A stretch of DNA of 64,000 bases from Helicobacter hepaticus ATCC 51449. Its GTDB lineage: Bacteria > Campylobacterota > Campylobacteria > Campylobacterales > Helicobacteraceae. Of the stretch, positions 27,088 through 36,006 are shown piece after piece. Below the pieces are notes generated by a model. The model had not been told where the DNA came from. It made no database searches and saw only the letters and a list, made by a program, of their open reading frames with translations. Position 1 is the first letter of the stretch; the number at the start of each line of letters is the position of its first letter. The position numbers and the translations under genes were made by a program. Location: positions 496,001-560,000 of the forward strand of contig NC_004917.1 in NCBI RefSeq assembly GCF_000007905.1, read 5' to 3'.

Positions 27088-27923
27088 TCAATTTGTGAAG
27101 ATATGGATATAACCTAATATAGCGTCCTTACCACTTTTGGCTGAAGGTGGAAAGTAAAAGACTCTTAGCCATTCACCAATACTTCGTCCCCATATATAAT
27201 AAACAAAAGCATTTTTATTTTTTAAATCTTCCACTTGGATTTGCGCGATAATCTCTCCTGCCTTTTTGCCATCATTTTTTGGCTCACCTCTTAAATTAAT
27301 ATAACTATCCTTTGTTTTAGGGAATTGTTGTAAATGCGGTGCAATGCCAATCTCATAATAATGCTTGGATATTGGAGAAAGTGCTTTAAATTTTTTTATA
27401 TGCCCTACCTTTTTATAGGAAAATCTTTTGTTCCATCAAATCCATAATACTTCAATACCACCTGTGCCCTCACTGCGACTGTACCAAAAATTATCTCTTT
27501 TGCCTGTAAATCATAAGGGAGGATTTTATATACTTCATCAATCCCTACAAGGATACCCAAATCAATCTTTTTATTAAAAGAAGCGTTCTTATAGTCCCAT
27601 TTCTTGAGTTGCTTATCATAAACTCCTTGTTTATATGGGTCAAACGAAAAAGGAAGCTCAAGGTTGCTATCAGGGTAAAATACCCAATTCCAAGCACCTT
27701 AGTTAAATTCATAAGTCATTTCAAACACACCGGTAAACTCTACTTCGCCATCAAAATCCACCCAATACCTCCCATCTGCCATTTCAGGCGAGAGTGTATT
27801 AGAAAACATCGTCCCATTATTACTTAAAAGTGAAATATTGTATAATTGTGGAATCTCATTTCCAAGTAGTAATGAAACAAAGCTTATCCCTAACAATATA
27901 AATTTTACTTTTTCTAAAAGCAA
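27088..27923 (-). pseudogene. Broken gene for an exported protein (in-frame stop and frameshift)
   Basis: The 5' part opens with a signal peptide (LLEKVKFILLGISFVSLLLG) and runs to an in-frame TAA at 27699-27701. Coding-like sequence continues in the same frame after it (GAWNWVFYPDSNLELPFSFD, then KKIDLGILVGIDEVYKILPY), until a one-base shift near 27415 that must be corrected to read YKKVGHIKKFKALSP and onward to a stop at 27088-27090 (GYIHIFTN end). The intact product would be about 278 aa with a WGRSIGEWLRVFYFPPSA region near its C-terminus. Two independent lesions mark it as a pseudogene. I do not recognise the family. Confidence 0.8.
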
Positions 27924-27977
27924 ACGCTTCTCCCCTCCAAATCTATAAAATAAAAAGCAATTTGGCTTTCTCCAACC

Positions 27978-29849
27978 TTATTCCTCAATGTAATTTTTAA
28001 GCTTTCTTCCTACCTTTGGGTGTTTAAGCTTTTTAATCGCACTAGATTCTATTTGTCGCACCCTCTCTCGTGTTACATTAAGTTCTTTGCCAATTTCCTC
28101 CAAAGTGCGGTCAGATTCATCATCAAGCAATCCAAAGCGCATACGAATGACTGCTTTTTCCCTATCATTAAGCTGCTCTAACACCTCATCAATTTGCACT
28201 TTTAAATCCTCTTTGAGGATGTAATCCATAGGACCAACCGAGCTCTTATCCTCTACAAAATCCCCAAACTTGCCATCATCATCGCTCCCAATAGGTGCAT
28301 CAAGACTTACAGGCTCTTTGGTGATTTTAATCACATTTTTTACCTTATCAATAGGTAACCCCACTTCTTTGGCAATAAAATCAATATCTGGCTCTTTGCC
28401 TGTTTCCTGCACGTGTTTGCGCATAATCTTGTGGATTCTATTAATCGTCTCAATCATATGGATAGGAATGCGAATTGTGCGTGCTTGGTCGGCAATAGCA
28501 CGAGAAATTGCTTGTCTAATCCACCAAGTAGCATAAGTTGAAAACTTAAAGCCCTTTTTATATTCAAACTTATCCACTGCTTTCATTAGCCCAATATTGC
28601 CCTCTTGGATTAAATCAAGAAATGGCAAACCACGATTTGTATAGCGTTTGGCAATGCTTACCACAAGTCGAAGATTAGATTTTGCCATTTTTGCCTTTGC
28701 TTTATCGGAGATAGACTTACCGCGCTTAATCTGCTCTAGAATTTCTTTAAGCTTTTCAGGCTCTAAATTAAAACCCCCTTCGCTTGCTTCTTTCGTTTGA
28801 AAAAGCTTTTTAAGTTCTACATATACACTCACCATTGTTGTTTCTGGCACCATTGCAGCAATCTCATCACGACTCATCGTTGTGATATTAGCAAGTATTT
28901 TTTGATGATTTTCCACAAGCATATCATTAAACAATGGCAATTTATACTCTAAACGTTTTAACTCACGTTCAAAGCCATCGCCACTCTTTAGAGTGTTTTC
29001 CATTGCTTTCACAAGCTCACCAATAAGCTTACTTGTTGGTCCTAAATCCAAAAGCTTCATTTTCAAAATATGCTTTTTATGCGAGAGGAGCAAAATATGA
29101 GCCAACTCATCTTCTCCCTCTACTATTGGTGTTTCAAGCACTTTGAGCCATTCTTTTTTTGCCTTATCAAGTGCTTTAAAGCTTTCCATAACTTTTTCTA
29201 TACGTTTTTGGTCTTTTTTAGAATTAGATTTGCGTGATGCCTCTTCATCATCAAGCATATCAAATTCTTCCTCTTCCTCTTCATTCTCTTCCTCTTCATC
29301 ATCAAAACTTTTAAAAAGCTCTTTTACACGTCGCTCACGATTGATAAGAGCATCTTTGTAATCATAAATAAAATCAATCAAATAAGGCACAGAGCAAATT
29401 GCATCAAGAATAGTATTTTCACCTAATTCTATTTTTTTACTTAAACTGATTTCTTCTTCTTTTGTCAAAAGCGAAATTTGTCCCATTTCACGCAAATACA
29501 TACGCACAGGACTATCACTTCTGCTCCATTCAAGCAATTCCTTATCTTTCATAAAATCAAATTCATCTTCAAGCTCTTCATTAAGCATTTTTTTCTTATC
29601 AGCTTGACGTTTAATCTGCTCTTGAGTATTGAGCATTTTTGCAATTTCTGACGAACTTAAAAGCTGTTTTTTATATTTTTTACTTAAGTCTTTAATTTTC
29701 TTAACTTGTGCAGCAGTAGGAGCTTTAAGGATAATTTGGGCAATTTTTTCATAAGTGATATAATCGCTATCTTCTTCTTTAAAAAGACTTTCTAATTCAG
29801 CATTGACTTCTTTTGATTTTTTGCTGACCTTATCGGATTTTTCTGACAT
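27978..29849 (-). CDS. rpoD: RNA polymerase principal sigma factor (sigma-80/sigma-70)
   Basis: The 623-aa housekeeping sigma factor. Region 1.2 contains [17 protein letters not shown] (near residue 112), followed by a long acidic insert (E-rich run near residue 190). Region 2 has [27 protein letters not shown] and [12 protein letters not shown]; region 4.2 ends [20 protein letters not shown] with the helix-turn-helix for the -35 box. It is shorter than the 671-aa H. pylori protein. AAGGA precedes the ATG. It is read in the same direction as the por operon but has a hairpin and about 120 bp between. Confidence 0.97.
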   Translation of the reverse strand: MSEKSDKVSKKSKEVNAELESLFKEEDSDYITYEKIAQIILKAPTAAQVKKIKDLSKKYKKQLLSSSEIAKMLNTQEQIKRQADKKKMLNEELEDEFDFMKDKELLEWSRSDSPVRMYLREMGQISLLTKEEEISLSKKIELGENTILDAICSVPYLIDFIYDYKDALINRERRVKELFKSFDDEEEENEEEEEEFDMLDDEEASRKSNSKKDQKRIEKVMESFKALDKAKKEWLKVLETPIVEGEDELAHILLLSHKKHILKMKLLDLGPTSKLIGELVKAMENTLKSGDGFERELKRLEYKLPLFNDMLVENHQKILANITTMSRDEIAAMVPETTMVSVYVELKKLFQTKEASEGGFNLEPEKLKEILEQIKRGKSISDKAKAKMAKSNLRLVVSIAKRYTNRGLPFLDLIQEGNIGLMKAVDKFEYKKGFKFSTYATWWIRQAISRAIADQARTIRIPIHMIETINRIHKIMRKHVQETGKEPDIDFIAKEVGLPIDKVKNVIKITKEPVSLDAPIGSDDDGKFGDFVEDKSSVGPMDYILKEDLKVQIDEVLEQLNDREKAVIRMRFGLLDDESDRTLEEIGKELNVTRERVRQIESSAIKKLKHPKVGRKLKNYIEE

Positions 29850-29936
29850 AATGATGTCCTTGCAATGGAATATAACAAAATCGGCAATTTTATCTAAGAT
29901 TGCATAAAAACTTTATTAATATGCACCCTTTATTCT

Positions 29937-29962
29937 GTAGCCTAATTGCTTTATTAGGCTAC
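29937..29962 (-). terminator. Perfect 10-bp hairpin after porB
   Basis: GTAGCCTAAT pairs exactly with ATTAGGCTAC around a 6-nt loop, 10 bp after the porB stop. It lies between the por operon and rpoD, so it probably ends or attenuates por transcription; there is no long T-run. Confidence 0.6.
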
Positions 29963-29971
29963 TAAGAGTTC

Positions 29972-30922
29972 TTATTTAGGATTAATTTCTTCTCTACGTT
30001 GGAGATATTCCCAACGTGCTTCCACATCTTTTTGGAATTGTTTAATAATATGCTCATTTTCAGGTTTAAAAAGATGCTTGAAACGCCCTTGTGCACCTAA
30101 ATAATCGCGCACTGGAACAACATTACGTGGGCGATAAGTAATGTGCAATTCTACGCCATTAATAATTTCAAACAATGGAAACACAAGAGAATCCACAGCT
30201 AAATCACTGATTTCAACGGTTTTGTTAGATTCAAATCGCCATTCTGTTGTGCAAGCACTCATTGCATTAATAAATGTCGGTCCCTCTGTATCAATGGCAC
30301 GTTTAATTTTTTTGTTCATATCTTTCCATTTATTTGGAGCGACTTGAGCGACATAAGGAGCGTGATGTGCTGCCATTATAAAGAGTAAATCTTTTTTGCG
30401 CTCTTTTTTACCATAGCTTGCACTTCCTGCAGGAGTTGTTGAAGTGCTAGAACCCAGCGGTGTAGAGCCACTTCTCTGCCCACCTGTGTTTGCATACACT
30501 TCATTATCAAGACAAATATAAGTCATATCGTGTCCGCGCTCAAAGCACCCGCTAATCCATTGGAATCCAATATCATAAGTCGCGCCATCACCACCAAATG
30601 CAACAAATTTAGGTTTTTCGCCTGTGTATCTGCCTTTACGTACAAGTGCTTTATACATAGCTTCTGCACCAGCCACAGCAGTAGAACCATTTTCGAAACC
30701 AATATGTATCCAAGGCACGTCCCAGCTTGTATGCGGATATACTGCGCTTGAAACCTCAAGGCAACCTGTCGAATTTCCTAAAATAATAGGTCCATCAACC
30801 GCACTTAATACTTCACGCACAATCATTCCGTGCGCACAACCTGGGCAAAGTAAATGCGCACCTTCAAATTTCTTTGATGATTTTTGAAACTCTTTAAGAT
30901 TTTTAACTTCTTTTACCATCAT
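29972..30922 (-). CDS. porB: Pyruvate:ferredoxin/flavodoxin oxidoreductase, beta subunit
   Basis: A 316-aa subunit that binds thiamine diphosphate. The CPGCAHGMIV motif (residue 26 on) carries cysteines for an Fe-S cluster, and VAFGGDGATYDIGFQWISG near residue 107 is the ThDP/Mg motif (GDG...). With PorC, PorD and PorA it decarboxylates pyruvate to acetyl-CoA and passes electrons to flavodoxin or ferredoxin; this four-subunit enzyme is the essential pyruvate dehydrogenase replacement in Helicobacter. It starts 7 bp after porA. Confidence 0.96.
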   Translation of the reverse strand: MMVKEVKNLKEFQKSSKKFEGAHLLCPGCAHGMIVREVLSAVDGPIILGNSTGCLEVSSAVYPHTSWDVPWIHIGFENGSTAVAGAEAMYKALVRKGRYTGEKPKFVAFGGDGATYDIGFQWISGCFERGHDMTYICLDNEVYANTGGQRSGSTPLGSSTSTTPAGSASYGKKERKKDLLFIMAAHHAPYVAQVAPNKWKDMNKKIKRAIDTEGPTFINAMSACTTEWRFESNKTVEISDLAVDSLVFPLFEIINGVELHITYRPRNVVPVRDYLGAQGRFKHLFKPENEHIIKQFQKDVEARWEYLQRREEINPK

Positions 30923-30929
30923 ACTCTCC

Positions 30930-32150
30930 TTAAAAAAAGCTCATTTTAGGTCCGCGAAGCCCTAACATTTGTTGAACTGGGTGTGTAAGTTTGCCAGCTT
31001 TTACATTTGCATCAAGCTCATTAAAAATACCTTCCAAATGTGCCTGAGTCAAATCACGTCCGCCAAGTCCATAGATATAATTTGACATCACAGGGTGCGC
31101 ACCAGCAGATAAAGCCGCAGCAGAAAATTCGTTAAATAGCATACCAAGCGCACCAGCAGGAAGACTTCTATCTAAACACGCTACAGCCTTAAGAGATTTG
31201 AGTGCTTCTCCTATTTGCTTAAAAGGAAAAGGACGCAAAGTGCGGATTGAAAGCACTCCTGCTTTAATTCCCTTTTCCTCACGCACTTTTTTAGCTGCCA
31301 CGCGAGCAGATTCTACACTTGTGCCAAGTGCAACAATTGCTACCTCCGCATCTTCACACATATAGGTCTCAACAAGATTATATTTGCGTCCCGACACTTT
31401 TGCAAAAGATTCAAATACTTCCTCTATCACTGCAGCCGAATCCATAATGCCCTTATGTAATTGTGCCTTATGCTCAAAATGCCAATCTTCCTCTGTCTGC
31501 GCTCCATAAGTGATAGGATTAGCAAAATCAAGCATAGGATTATGTGGGATATAATCGCCAATAAACTTATATGCCTCTTCATCAGTAAATGGACGCACTG
31601 ATTGGGCTGTATGAGAGCAAATAAAACCATCTTGATTCACAATTACGGGCACTCTCACGCGTTTATCTTCTGCAATCTTAAATGCCATAAGATTAAAATC
31701 ATATGCTTCTTGGGGATTATAGGTAGCAAGATTTATCCAACCTGTATCGCGGCTAAGATACATATCAGAATGGTCACCATTGACATTAAGCGGCGCAGCA
31801 AGCGCACGATTGACAAGATTTAAAACAATAGGTAAGCGCATACCAGAAGCCTGATAAAGCACCTCTACCATAAGAGCAAAACCTTGAGAGCTTGTCGCAG
31901 TTGCTACTCTTCCTCCAGCTGCAGCTGCACCTACACACGCACTCATAGCAGCGTGTTCAGATTCCACCATAACAAACTCACCATCAATATAACCATTACT
32001 CACAAAACTTCCATAATTTTGCACAATCGGAGTTGAAGGTGTAATAGGATAAGCTGCTACCACATCAATTTGTGCTTGACGCAGTGCTTGAGAGGCTGCC
32101 ATATTCCCGTCCCACACCTCAATCGTTCGTAATTCCATTGTTTTAGCCAT
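30930..32150 (-). CDS. porA: Pyruvate:ferredoxin/flavodoxin oxidoreductase, alpha subunit
   Basis: A 406-aa subunit with the pyrimidine-binding half of the enzyme: AAYPITPSTPIVQ near residue 34 and MVESEHAAMSACVGAAAAGGRVATATSSQG near residue 61, both hallmarks of 2-oxoacid oxidoreductase alpha subunits. SIRTLRPFP near residue 299 is also conserved. AGGAGG lies before its start. It is the third gene of porC-porD-porA-porB. Confidence 0.96.
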   Translation of the reverse strand: MAKTMELRTIEVWDGNMAASQALRQAQIDVVAAYPITPSTPIVQNYGSFVSNGYIDGEFVMVESEHAAMSACVGAAAAGGRVATATSSQGFALMVEVLYQASGMRLPIVLNLVNRALAAPLNVNGDHSDMYLSRDTGWINLATYNPQEAYDFNLMAFKIAEDKRVRVPVIVNQDGFICSHTAQSVRPFTDEEAYKFIGDYIPHNPMLDFANPITYGAQTEEDWHFEHKAQLHKGIMDSAAVIEEVFESFAKVSGRKYNLVETYMCEDAEVAIVALGTSVESARVAAKKVREEKGIKAGVLSIRTLRPFPFKQIGEALKSLKAVACLDRSLPAGALGMLFNEFSAAALSAGAHPVMSNYIYGLGGRDLTQAHLEGIFNELDANVKAGKLTHPVQQMLGLRGPKMSFF

Positions 32151-32161
32151 TATTTCCTCCT

Positions 32162-32572
32162 CTACGCATTGTTCTGTGGTTTTTTAGATTCTTTAGCTGG
32201 CCACTCTTTAAGTGCTTCTTCATTCGCTTTATGGTCGCTAAACATAAGCAATGACTTAGGATTTGTAGGACATACATCTACACACACTCCACAACCTTTA
32301 CAATGCACATAATCTACTCCTGCAAGTTTCTCATCTCTTGTAAGGATTGCCGCATCAGGACAAAATACCCAACAATTAAAGCAATTAATACAAATTTCAC
32401 TATTATGCACAGGCTTCTCTACACGCCAATGAGCCACACTATCTGTAAAAGAACTATCTCCACTATAAGTCCTTTCATATTTATAAAGCTCCTTTCTGCC
32501 ATCTACACCCTTTTTGAAAGGAAAAAGCACAGAGCCGATTTCAAATTTGTCCCAATCTTTTAATTTATCCAT
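32162..32572 (-). CDS. porD: Pyruvate:ferredoxin/flavodoxin oxidoreductase, delta subunit (ferredoxin-like)
   Basis: A 136-aa subunit with two 4Fe-4S clusters: CINCFNCWVFCPDAAI (near residue 62) and CKGCGVCVDVCPTNP (near residue 93). The start is placed at 32572 (MDKLKDWDK), preceded by GGAG; the longer frame from 32668 overlaps porC and lacks a ribosome binding site. It passes electrons from the catalytic alpha/beta subunits to the external carrier. Confidence 0.95.
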   Translation of the reverse strand: MDKLKDWDKFEIGSVLFPFKKGVDGRKELYKYERTYSGDSSFTDSVAHWRVEKPVHNSEICINCFNCWVFCPDAAILTRDEKLAGVDYVHCKGCGVCVDVCPTNPKSLLMFSDHKANEEALKEWPAKESKKPQNNA

Positions 32573-32591
32573 AAATCTCTCCTTTGCTTTA

Positions 32592-33152
32592 TTATTTGAC
32601 TTCCTCATAGGCTCGTCTAATTGCCACCTTATTTGCCTCAATAACTTGAGGAGGAAGCTTTTTACCAAGCACTTTAGAAAAAGATTCTAAAAAGAAATCA
32701 ATTTCAAGCATACCTGAAACCCTCATTAACGCCCCAAGCATAGGTGCATTTGGGACAGATTTACCAATCGCATCAATAGAGATTTGAATACAATCAAGTG
32801 TATAAATCTCTTTGCTTGCAAGCTCAGGTTTTTTTGCAATCAGCTCTTCTTTGCTCAAACGCGTTGTAATGATATATTTTGTAGAAGGTTTGTCATATAA
32901 ACAAATATTTGTAATAAAAACCAATCCCGGATCAATAACCAAAATATAATCTGGATTCATAAATTTCTCGTGGTTAAGAATGGGTTCTGAATCTATCCTA
33001 TTATAAGCTGTCATTGAAGCACCACGCTTTGCCGATCCATAAAACGCAAAAGCTTGCACTTCCTTGCCTGTGCCTGCAATTACATCAGCAAGTCCTTTTG
33101 CACCTGTTACAGCACCCTGCCCAGCACGAGAATGCCATCGTATCTCAAGCAT
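32592..33152 (-). CDS. porC: Pyruvate:ferredoxin/flavodoxin oxidoreductase, gamma subunit
   Basis: A 186-aa subunit starting MLEIRWHSRAGQGAVTGAKGLADV, the conserved (R-x-H-GxGGQG-like) opening of gamma subunits, followed by GSAKRGASMTAYNRID near residue 39. It is the first gene of the operon, with GGAG before the ATG and about 90 bp to the accessory genes upstream, where the operon promoter must lie. Confidence 0.95.
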   Translation of the reverse strand: MLEIRWHSRAGQGAVTGAKGLADVIAGTGKEVQAFAFYGSAKRGASMTAYNRIDSEPILNHEKFMNPDYILVIDPGLVFITNICLYDKPSTKYIITTRLSKEELIAKKPELASKEIYTLDCIQISIDAIGKSVPNAPMLGALMRVSGMLEIDFFLESFSKVLGKKLPPQVIEANKVAIRRAYEEVK

Positions 33153-33244
33153 TGTATCTCCTTTCTTTCAATAGATTTAAATGTGATTTTAACGAGAATT
33201 TGCTTAAATTAGTATCATTTTGAAACAATCTTGATAAAGATACC

Positions 33245-33805
33245 TTAACACAAAATTATCTTTCCTTGTTTTATCATTCTAGCACGATTAATAAGCGCAT
33301 AGAGGGCTGTATCCTCATCACTAAATACTTCTTCAAAAGTTTCACTATATCTATCTCCCTCAAACTCAATACTCCTCCACTCTATCACTTCTGCTTTAGA
33401 ATCTGTGATAAAAGAAATATATTTATCTCTTTGTTTATCGTGCTTAATACCCGCACATAAGGGCTTCAAAGCCTCATTGTCCCAAATGACTTGCAAACGT
33501 TCCTCTTTGATGACTTGTAAAGCGAGTTCTTTTCTATCATCACCGCTCAAGTCTATTTCATTATCATAATATTTACGCCAATAATTCATTTGTAGCATTT
33601 TATCGATTGCTTCTCTTTCATAATCAAAGGCATATTCACGCTCGACACAGCCTCGTTCTCCAATGTAAAGCACCTCGAATTTATTACTTTTAGAATCAAA
33701 CCACATAGTAAGATGAAATTCTCCTACGTGCTTATAAGAAGGATACCAATCTGTATAAATTAACTGCTCCTCTTTGATGATTAGCTCCGCTTGTTCTCTT
33801 GTCAT
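33245..33805 (-). CDS. Imm59-like immunity-type protein, copy A
   Basis: A 186-aa acidic protein. Residues 1-75 resemble the Imm59 immunity family (MTREQAELIIKEE, a WFD...YIGERG core, then FDYEREAIDKMLQM); this family is known from polymorphic-toxin loci. The C-terminal 110 residues contain IKHDKQRDKYISFIT and ALINRARMIKQ, nearly identical in the paralogue at 35320-35901. It starts within the stop of the preceding 137-aa gene (ATGA), so the two are coupled. No toxin gene is next to it. The immunity role is inferred from the N-terminal resemblance. Confidence 0.7.
   Translation of the reverse strand: MTREQAELIIKEEQLIYTDWYPSYKHVGEFHLTMWFDSKSNKFEVLYIGERGCVEREYAFDYEREAIDKMLQMNYWRKYYDNEIDLSGDDRKELALQVIKEERLQVIWDNEALKPLCAGIKHDKQRDKYISFITDSKAEVIEWRSIEFEGDRYSETFEEVFSDEDTALYALINRARMIKQGKIILC
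33577..33638. repeat. 62-bp direct repeat, copy A
   Basis: Matches 35673-35734 with a single mismatch (g/t) over 62 bp, inside the two Imm59-like genes. The flanking coding sequence is much more diverged. Confidence 0.9.
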
Positions 33806-34215
33806 TGTTTTTCCTTTGACTGGGCATTTTCTTGCACAAAAACTATTTCAAAGCTCTTGCAATACAAAGTAATGGATTCCAAATCTTCATCAAAATATAG
33901 GCTAAGGAGCATTTCATCATCTTTTTCAATATAGCCTGTCATATTGTCCCAATTCGTCCTTACTAAATCTATAAAATGAGCTTGACATTTCCCTAAATCC
34001 TCACAATACGCGCATAAGTGTAATAACTCACAACCCCAAAAAGTCATTTTTACATCACATATATTTGTTTTATTTGATTTGAAAAACAGCTCCAAAGTCT
34101 TTGCGCTGTTTGTGATTTTATACAAGCAAAAATCATTGCGCAAGTCAATGTTTGCACCCTCTAACTCAAACTCTCTTTGAAAGGGGATTCCGTGTTTTAT
34201 ATTCTTAAACTTCAT
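33802..34215 (-). CDS. Small protein of unknown function in the immunity-type island
   Basis: A 137-aa acidic protein. The start is placed at 34215 (MKFKNIKHG), preceded by AAAGGAG; the frame opens earlier at 34284 but that part overlaps the tail of the upstream gene remnant. It has short beta-strand-like stretches (LELFFKSN, VKMTFWGCELLHLC) and four to five cysteines, with no domain I recognise. It overlaps the Imm59-like gene by 4 bp, so they are expressed together. It may itself be an immunity protein; this is only by association. Confidence 0.65.
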   Translation of the reverse strand: MKFKNIKHGIPFQREFELEGANIDLRNDFCLYKITNSAKTLELFFKSNKTNICDVKMTFWGCELLHLCAYCEDLGKCQAHFIDLVRTNWDNMTGYIEKDDEMLLSLYFDEDLESITLYCKSFEIVFVQENAQSKEKQ

Positions 34216-34255
34216 TTTCTTTCTCCTTTTAGAGGATTCCCAAAAGCCCCGTGAT

Positions 34256-34405
34256 TTATTTGCCTTTTGCCTTGGATTCCACAAAGCTTTGCAAATCTTG
34301 CCTTAATTCCTCGTCATTAAGATAATTCAAAATCTGCTCATCAGTCCTTGCCATATAAAAAGTATTGCAATCGTAGTCTAAATACATCTTTTTGGCTTGA
34401 GATAT
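34256..34405 (-). pseudogene. In-frame 3' continuation of the upstream gene after a TGA stop
   Basis: Directly after the TGA at 34406-34408 the same frame stays open for 49 codons (ISQAKKMYLDYDCNTFYMAR..., ending VESKAKGK) to a TAA at 34256-34258. It holds a short internal ORF from an ATG at 34387 (43 aa) without a good ribosome binding site. It looks like the former C-terminal end of the 229-aa gene, cut off by a nonsense mutation. Confidence 0.5.
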
Positions 34406-35095
34406 TCATATAATATTATTCTCCAAAGAATAAATCAAAATATCAAATATTTCTACTTCCTCATTATCATATTCTATAGAAATCTTACGTTCTTCATTAG
34501 TTCTTGGGTCATTTTTTAAAATCTTAAGTGCTTGTTCTTTTTGGTTTAACTCTATAAGAAGTAAAATTTGCATTAGGGTTCTATCTTTCCAAAACACATC
34601 TTTATTATTTTCGTATTTATAAATAAAATCATAAAGTCCTTGTATCGTGCTAGATGTGTCGATTTTAAAGGCTTCCAAAAGAGATTCTATGCTCTCCTTG
34701 TAGGCACTCAAAAAATTATGATAAGAATCACTAGGCATATCATCTAAAGCAAATTCTTGCAATTCTTGCATATTGGAAAATTCCATACTTTTAAAGGAAA
34801 ATGGAAAAGACCTTACGCCATATTCATTTAAGATTTTAAAGTCCAAATCAGGCTCATCAATCTCTAGGCTAGCACATAGAATCTCATCGCTTTTTATGGA
34901 TTTCACCCTAAAAGAAACATCAAGACTTATGCAATCTTCCTCTTGTTCTAAATAATGTTCAAAAGTAAAAAGTAAATTATCAAAAACACCAAAAGTTATA
35001 AATTCCTCTGTTTTTAAGCCATATTGTGCTGAAAATTTGTCTAGCTTTTTGCAAAAATTTATAACAATTTCATCTAAGAATTCTTGTTGAGACAT
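34406..35095 (-). CDS. Unknown acidic protein, probably truncated by a stop
   Basis: A 229-aa acidic, mostly helical protein (MSQQEFLDEIVINFCKKLDKF...). It has no signal peptide or membrane segment. The middle is rich in Phe/Leu/Glu, and the end (LLLIELNQKEQALKILKNDPR) resembles a single TPR-like helical pair. The frame continues for 49 more codons after its TGA stop, so the original gene was probably about 279 codons. I do not recognise the family. It is flanked by Imm59-like genes. Confidence 0.6.
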   Translation of the reverse strand: MSQQEFLDEIVINFCKKLDKFSAQYGLKTEEFITFGVFDNLLFTFEHYLEQEEDCISLDVSFRVKSIKSDEILCASLEIDEPDLDFKILNEYGVRSFPFSFKSMEFSNMQELQEFALDDMPSDSYHNFLSAYKESIESLLEAFKIDTSSTIQGLYDFIYKYENNKDVFWKDRTLMQILLLIELNQKEQALKILKNDPRTNEERKISIEYDNEEVEIFDILIYSLENNII

Positions 35096-35243
35096 TTAAA
35101 GTGTTTTACTCCCATTATTAAATCTAAAATTATTGATAAAGACTACCTTCTCTATTATAAGATTTGAACATAAATATAAAGGGTGGCTTATATCTTTTAT
35201 TTTTGTATGATTTTTTATATATTTAGAATCTATAATCTATCTT

Positions 35244-35270
35244 GTCACTCTGAACGAAAGTGAAGAATCC
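35244..35270. repeat. Possible fragment of a dispersed Helicobacter intergenic repeat
   Basis: The intergenic stretch (35096-35319) contains GTCACTCTGAACGAAAGTGA followed by agaatcc. It resembles a GTCATTCTGAGCGAAGCGAA-type sequence that I recall as scattered in intergenic regions of several Helicobacter genomes. The remaining 200 bp holds no ORF that I can support. Confidence 0.3.
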
Positions 35271-35319
35271 AACCCTTTTCCCTGTCATATCTTAAGGTAA
35301 TAGCCAAAGAATCTAGATT

Positions 35320-35901
35320 CTAATGCCTTAACATTTCTTTCTTTGATATGCTGCTAAAGCTAATTTTATTTTGCTTTATCATTCTTGCACGATTGATAAG
35401 GGCGTAAAGGGCTAGATACTCATCATTATATATTTTCCCCTTAAATTCCTCATCACCATTAAACTCAATATTCCTCCACTCTATCAGCTCTGCCTTAGAA
35501 TTTGTGATAAAAGAAATGTATTTATCTCTTTGTTTATCGTGCTTAATTCCAGCACTCAAAGGCTTCAAAGCCTCATCATACCAAATGACTTCTAAATTCT
35601 CATCTTTGATGACTTGTAAAGCAAGTTCTTTTGTTAAATATCCTTTGATGTCTCCATACATATGTTTTTTCTGCCAATAATTCATTTGTAGCATTTTATC
35701 TATTGCTTCTCTTTCATAATCAAAGGCATATTCATCTTCAACGCCCCCTCGCTCTCCAATGTAAATAGTTTCATATTTATTATTGTTAGGATTAAACCAA
35801 ATGATGAAATAATACTCCCCACCCGCTTCACCATACTTATTCCATTCTGCTTCTATTAACCCCTCTTCCTTAATAATCAATTCTGCTTGTTCTCTTGTCA
35901 T
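35320..35901 (-). CDS. Imm59-like immunity-type protein, copy B
   Basis: A 193-aa paralogue of the protein at 33245-33805. It shares MTREQAELIIKEE at the N-terminus, the YIGERGG and DEYAFDYEREAIDKMLQMNYW core, and the IKHDKQRDKYISFIT / ALINRARMIKQ blocks; the middle (residues 85-110) and the C-terminal tail are different. AAAGGA precedes its ATG. The conserved core and variable patches fit immunity proteins that each neutralise a different toxin variant, but no toxin is nearby. Confidence 0.7.
   Translation of the reverse strand: MTREQAELIIKEEGLIEAEWNKYGEAGGEYYFIIWFNPNNNKYETIYIGERGGVEDEYAFDYEREAIDKMLQMNYWQKKHMYGDIKGYLTKELALQVIKDENLEVIWYDEALKPLSAGIKHDKQRDKYISFITNSKAELIEWRNIEFNGDEEFKGKIYNDEYLALYALINRARMIKQNKISFSSISKKEMLRH
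35673..35734. repeat. 62-bp direct repeat, copy B
   Basis: Same sequence as 33577-33638 with one mismatch; lies in the Imm59-like paralogue B. Confidence 0.9.
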
Positions 35902-36006
35902 TGTTTTTCCTTTTAAAATTTATTTTTTAAGCCTTAATGCAACAAACAAGATTCTATATCAAATCATTTAGTATTGATTTTATATTTTTATCCTTAGAGC
36001 CTTACT

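Noticed and set aside
27609-27827. 72-aa plus-strand ORF in the rpsO-rpoD gap
   Set aside because: It is antisense to the broken exported-protein gene, which accounts for the whole region with a signal peptide and recognisable protein-like frame.
33245-33805. Calling the Imm59-like pair part of a toxin-antitoxin module
   Set aside because: There is no small basic toxin next to either copy and no autoregulatory operator; an orphan immunity role fits better but is also unproven.
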